Origin: Amoebidium appalachense | Taxonomy: Eukaryota; Ichthyosporea | Reading direction: 5' to 3' | NCBI GenBank assembly: GCA_963693365.1 | Contig: CAVNZM010000001.1 | Coordinates: 3,658,001 to 3,722,000 of the forward strand | Length of the DNA stretch: 64,000 bases | Part shown: positions 51,379 through 64,000 of the stretch, piece after piece | Layout: every line of letters begins with the position of its first letter | Numbering within the stretch: position 1 is the first letter of the stretch | Made by a program: the position numbers and the translations under genes | Notes under the pieces: model-generated | What the model saw: only the letters and a program-made list of their open reading frames with translations | The model's database searches: none | Told to the model about the DNA's origin: nothing

Positions 51379-52435
51379 CTGAAATCAGAATGGGTGTCTG
51401 CTGCTCTTTGCTGCTCGTGCACGTGTAGGTGCACGTGTGTTTCGAATTCGTGTGTGTTTGTGTGAGCGTGCTTGTGCATGTGCGTGTGTGTGTGTGTGGT
51501 ATGTGTATGCTTGTGTGCGTGCTTGGTGAAGACAATTTTTAGCTGGCTGTTAATCCTGAAAGAACAGCAACGGTTTCGAAACTGATGTTCATGTAAGTTT
51601 TCCTATCGACAAAAAGCCAGCCAGCTCCAATACACAACCACCCCTCTCTAAACTATGTATGAAAGCGCCAAAATAATACACTTCCTCTCAAAAACAGTGT
51701 ATAATACAACCCATGCACACGAATGTATTTCGGAAGTGCGCCTAGTGAATGTGTGCTGCCGAACAGTTCAACCGTTGCACACGAAAATGTTGTGCCAATC
51801 GAAATTAAATCTGCCGGTCTTGCCCGGATCTTCAAAAGTATGCAATTCGACGCATTTCATTGGCAAATAACTCCTGATTGCCTGCGGAGCAGCAGCAGCC
51901 CCTGCCCTAGTAGCCACTAATATGTAGCAATGACATTAATAGATATTATTTTGGTATAGAACAACCTTCCAGTGACGATGGGTTCCGACGACTGAGCACT
52001 GCAGGCGCCTGGACTGTTGGCCCTGTTAAATTTGCTTCGCTCTGTTGGGAAACTGCTTTTTTTACGTGTCCAATACCCAACGACGTTAGATAACCAAATA
52101 TGTAGTCCATAATTCGAGCGCTTGATTGCGCAAACAGTCACTTGTGTAACAAATTGCACAAATATGCGGGCGCAGGATCGATATCAAACTATCACTGTGC
52201 AAAAGCATGAAGTCCCAAAAATACAGAATGTATCTACACATCTCTCGCACATACGCTGCAAACACGGACTAAAGACCAAGTCACTGTGAAGACCTTACCA
52301 ATTCCCCGGCTTTCAAATTGAAAAAATACATGAATAAGAATTTAGAGGGCACACGTGGGCGTCCAGATATAATAACAATCCCAGGAAAACCTTCGCCTGG
52401 GTGATTGGAAGTGGGCTCTTGGTCTTCGGTCTGCC

Positions 52436-52468
<33 letters not shown>

Positions 52469-52776
52469 CTCCTCCCATCTCCCTTTTCCCCCCCTCCCCC
52501 CATCCACCCCCCCCCTCTCTCTTCCTCCTCCAATTCTCCGCACACGCCTAACCACACCAAAAAAATTACACCTCTCCTCTTCCCCTGGGCAGTAGCACAC
52601 ATTCACACGTGTGCGCACACATCATACAAACACACGTACGCACACCAGGCAGCGGTTCTGGATAAGACCTTAAATAAAAAGGTCCAAATCCAAAACACAA
52701 CGTGGCGCACGCGCGCGCACGCACACACTCACACACACACTCACACACATGCACACACACACACTCTCACACACAT

Positions 52777-52826
<50 letters not shown>

Positions 52827-52901
52827 TTCAAAAGTGTATGGATTAGCTGGACAAAAATGTTATACTCTCTCAGAATACGGATTAAGGTGTACTTGAAGAC
52901 G

Positions 52902-52955
<54 letters not shown>

Positions 52956-53118
52956 TATATCTCCACATATGATGTCTATTTATTACGTCTTATCTCCACT
53001 TGAAAAAAAATTGCAATGATCCCCTAAAACTTCTATGATGTAAGTGTAACATAGATTTTTTACATGTATCTTGTTGGGTGGAAGTACTGTTGGCCTTGGA
53101 GCCGACAACTCATCACAG
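51379..53118. other. intergenic or intronic unique DNA with short repeats
   Basis: Mostly unique sequence. Repeats: C-run (52438-52466), (CA)n (52735-52823) and a pure A-run of about 50 bp (52904-52953). Short ORFs on both strands lack support. Confidence 0.5.
52904..52953. repeat. 50-bp poly-A run
   Basis: Pure A run following GACGGC; could be the tail of an unrecognised retroposed sequence on the plus strand. Confidence 0.9.
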
Positions 53119-53578
53119 AGGGCCCAACCACATCGGCAGAGTCAACTTGCAAAAAGAAGAATTATTCTGCAAAAGCGGAATTATTCTGCAAAAAGCAGAA
53201 TTATTCTGCTTTTTCACTCTGCTTCTAGAAGAATCCCTCTGCTTTTAGCAGAATTATTCTGCTTTTAGCAGAATTATTCCGCAAAAAGTAGAATTATTCA
53301 GCTTTCGGCAGCAGAATAATTCTGCTTTTAGCGGAATAATTCTGCTTTTAGCAGAATAATTCTGCTTTTAGTAGATTGATTCTGCTTTTAGCAGATTGAT
53401 TCCGCTTATGCAGAATAATTCTGCTTATGCAGAATGATTCTGCTTTTTCAGAATAATTCCGCTTTTGCTGAATAATTCTGCTTTCACCAGAATAATTCTG
53501 CTTTTTACAGAATAGTTCTGCTTTTTGCAGAATAATTCTACTCGGAGCAAGTTGACTCAGCCGATGTGGTTGGGCCCT
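53119..53578. mobile_element. foldback element, copy 2
   Basis: 460 bp. About 32-bp terminal inverted repeats start AGGGCCCAACCACATCGGC and match with one mismatch. TCACAG flanks it at 53113-53118 and 53579-53584. The interior has roughly 18 units of about 21-22 bp built on GCAGAATTATTCTGC-type palindromes, switching from GAATTATTC to GAATAATTC near 53305. Its left end matches the right end of copy 1, so it is inverted relative to it. No ORF. Confidence 0.9.
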
Positions 53579-53980
53579 TCACAGCTCACCTACATGTCGT
53601 TCATAAACAGCACATCCCCCCCCCCCCCCCCCCCCCCCCCCTCCCCGCGCGCAATAACCATCTGACCATTTCTCTAAGAAGAACACCAATTTTTGTACAA
53701 AACTAATACTGTAACACTTTCAGCAAGCCTTCCTATTTGGTTTCTGCGCCTGACTCAGGCGGCACCCTACAGTATACTAATTAGTATACGTAACTGCACA
53801 CGTGTACATGTTGACCCGAGCCGGGCCAGCGGATCCGGACGGCGGTACCGAATCCCAAATTTTTTTCTATATAGTCTGAGAATGGATATTCTTGCATTCA
53901 CACACCTTTGTTTTATTATGGTGGTCTTGTTTTCAGTGCTATGGTCACAGGGCATCTCACGTCAGCTCGTAAGACGAACC

Positions 53981-54034
<54 letters not shown>

Positions 54035-54745
54035 TACCGACCCGAAGCCCTACCCACATTTTCCCTCGTGAGGTGTCCTTTCACTCGCTCCAATTTCTAA
54101 GTAATATTTCTAACAACTATGAGGTCATAGATACTATGAAACTGTTTAGCTAAGCCCGTGTCACTGTGAAGCAATCAAATATAATGAATGACACGATAAG
54201 CATAAGAAACACGTGTGTGTCTTTATAGAAGTATTCCTCCATAACCAGCCTGAAGGCACAATACTTATAATATGTGCAGTGTAGATAGATGGTGATATCG
54301 TGGTGCACGCGAATCCCCATGCCTTCTCCTACACTCCAGCCACACACACACATATATATATGTCCGAGCACCTTTGTTTGTTATAAACAAACCTACTTTT
54401 GCTGTCTACTATCAAAACATAAATAGGCTGCTCTCCCTCCGTCTCCTGGACAAAGAGGTACAATGCCAAAACAAAACGGTGCATGATTTCTATTCAAGCA
54501 TTAAATCATTATAATAATGCCACCATCAAGTTGGCAATGTTTTAAAATAGGAAAAAAAGAGAGCTTGGCTATACACGAGCCACTATCAAAAGCACGACCC
54601 GCGGGGAGTGATATAGAATATCACAATCTCAACCACCCACCATAAGAACTAAAGGGAAAAGGTTGCCAGAACACTCAACCCAAAAGCGGTCTGGGTATTG
54701 ACCAGGTCTTCACCGTCCCTTCTATTTGATATTGGTTTGTGCAAA
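53579..54745. other. intergenic sequence downstream of the MyTH4 gene
   Basis: C-run (53617-53641), a 50-bp C-run (53984-54034) and unique AT-rich DNA. No gene visible. Confidence 0.55.
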
Positions 54746-63918
<9,173 letters not shown>

Positions 63919-64000
63919 CTGCATAATAGAAAAAGAAAAAAATGATGTCAGAAAAATGAAAGGAAACCACCTGCTATGTTTCCTTGATATTATTGTAGCT

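Overview
The window is nuclear DNA of a eukaryote. It has spliced protein genes, long introns full of microsatellites, LTR and non-LTR retrotransposons, and very many poly-C/poly-G tracts. The genes (class I HMG-CoA reductase, a MyTH4-domain protein, a candidate PP1-binding protein, a fungal Agd3-like CE18 deacetylase) suit a unicellular opisthokont such as an ichthyosporean. That placement is inference only; nothing here fixes the species.

Layout. 221-1746 (+): last three coding exons of HMG-CoA reductase. 4556-12302 (-): a leucine-rich-repeat gene, convergent with it, whose exons are near-uniform two-repeat modules. 12.3-17.4 kb: intergenic repeats. 17370-23113 (-): a complete six-exon gene for a 374-residue protein with a PP1-docking motif. 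24.7-27.4 kb (+): a possible terminal exon and a Ser/Thr-rich ORF, each with poly(A) signals. 29409-34829 (-): a six-exon secreted, probably GPI-anchored CE18 deacetylase. 35.3-51.4 kb (-): scattered exon candidates, perhaps one gene, with mobile elements between them. 54746-63918 (-): the 3' part of a MyTH4 gene that runs off the right edge.

Mobile DNA. A 5'-truncated LINE (40882-50405, minus, 13-bp target duplications) is interrupted inside its reverse transcriptase by an almost pristine Copia element (44867-49799, 5-bp duplications, LTRs differing by one base). A LINE 3'-end fragment lies at 36908-37077 with 16-bp duplications. Two inverted-repeat foldback elements (36357-36741, 53119-53578) each carry 6-bp duplications and arrays of short palindromes. 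A dispersed repeat next to G/C homopolymers recurs at least eight times and may explain part of the homopolymer load.

Cross-cutting patterns. Many introns have microsatellite at their very ends: (GT)n begins at the 5' splice site or a C-tract follows it closely, and (CA)n runs into the CAG of the 3' splice site. Several reading-frame breaks fall in G/C homopolymers, so assembly errors must be excluded before calling those genes broken. Most long ORFs in the window are translations of CA, GA or poly-C repeats and are not annotated.
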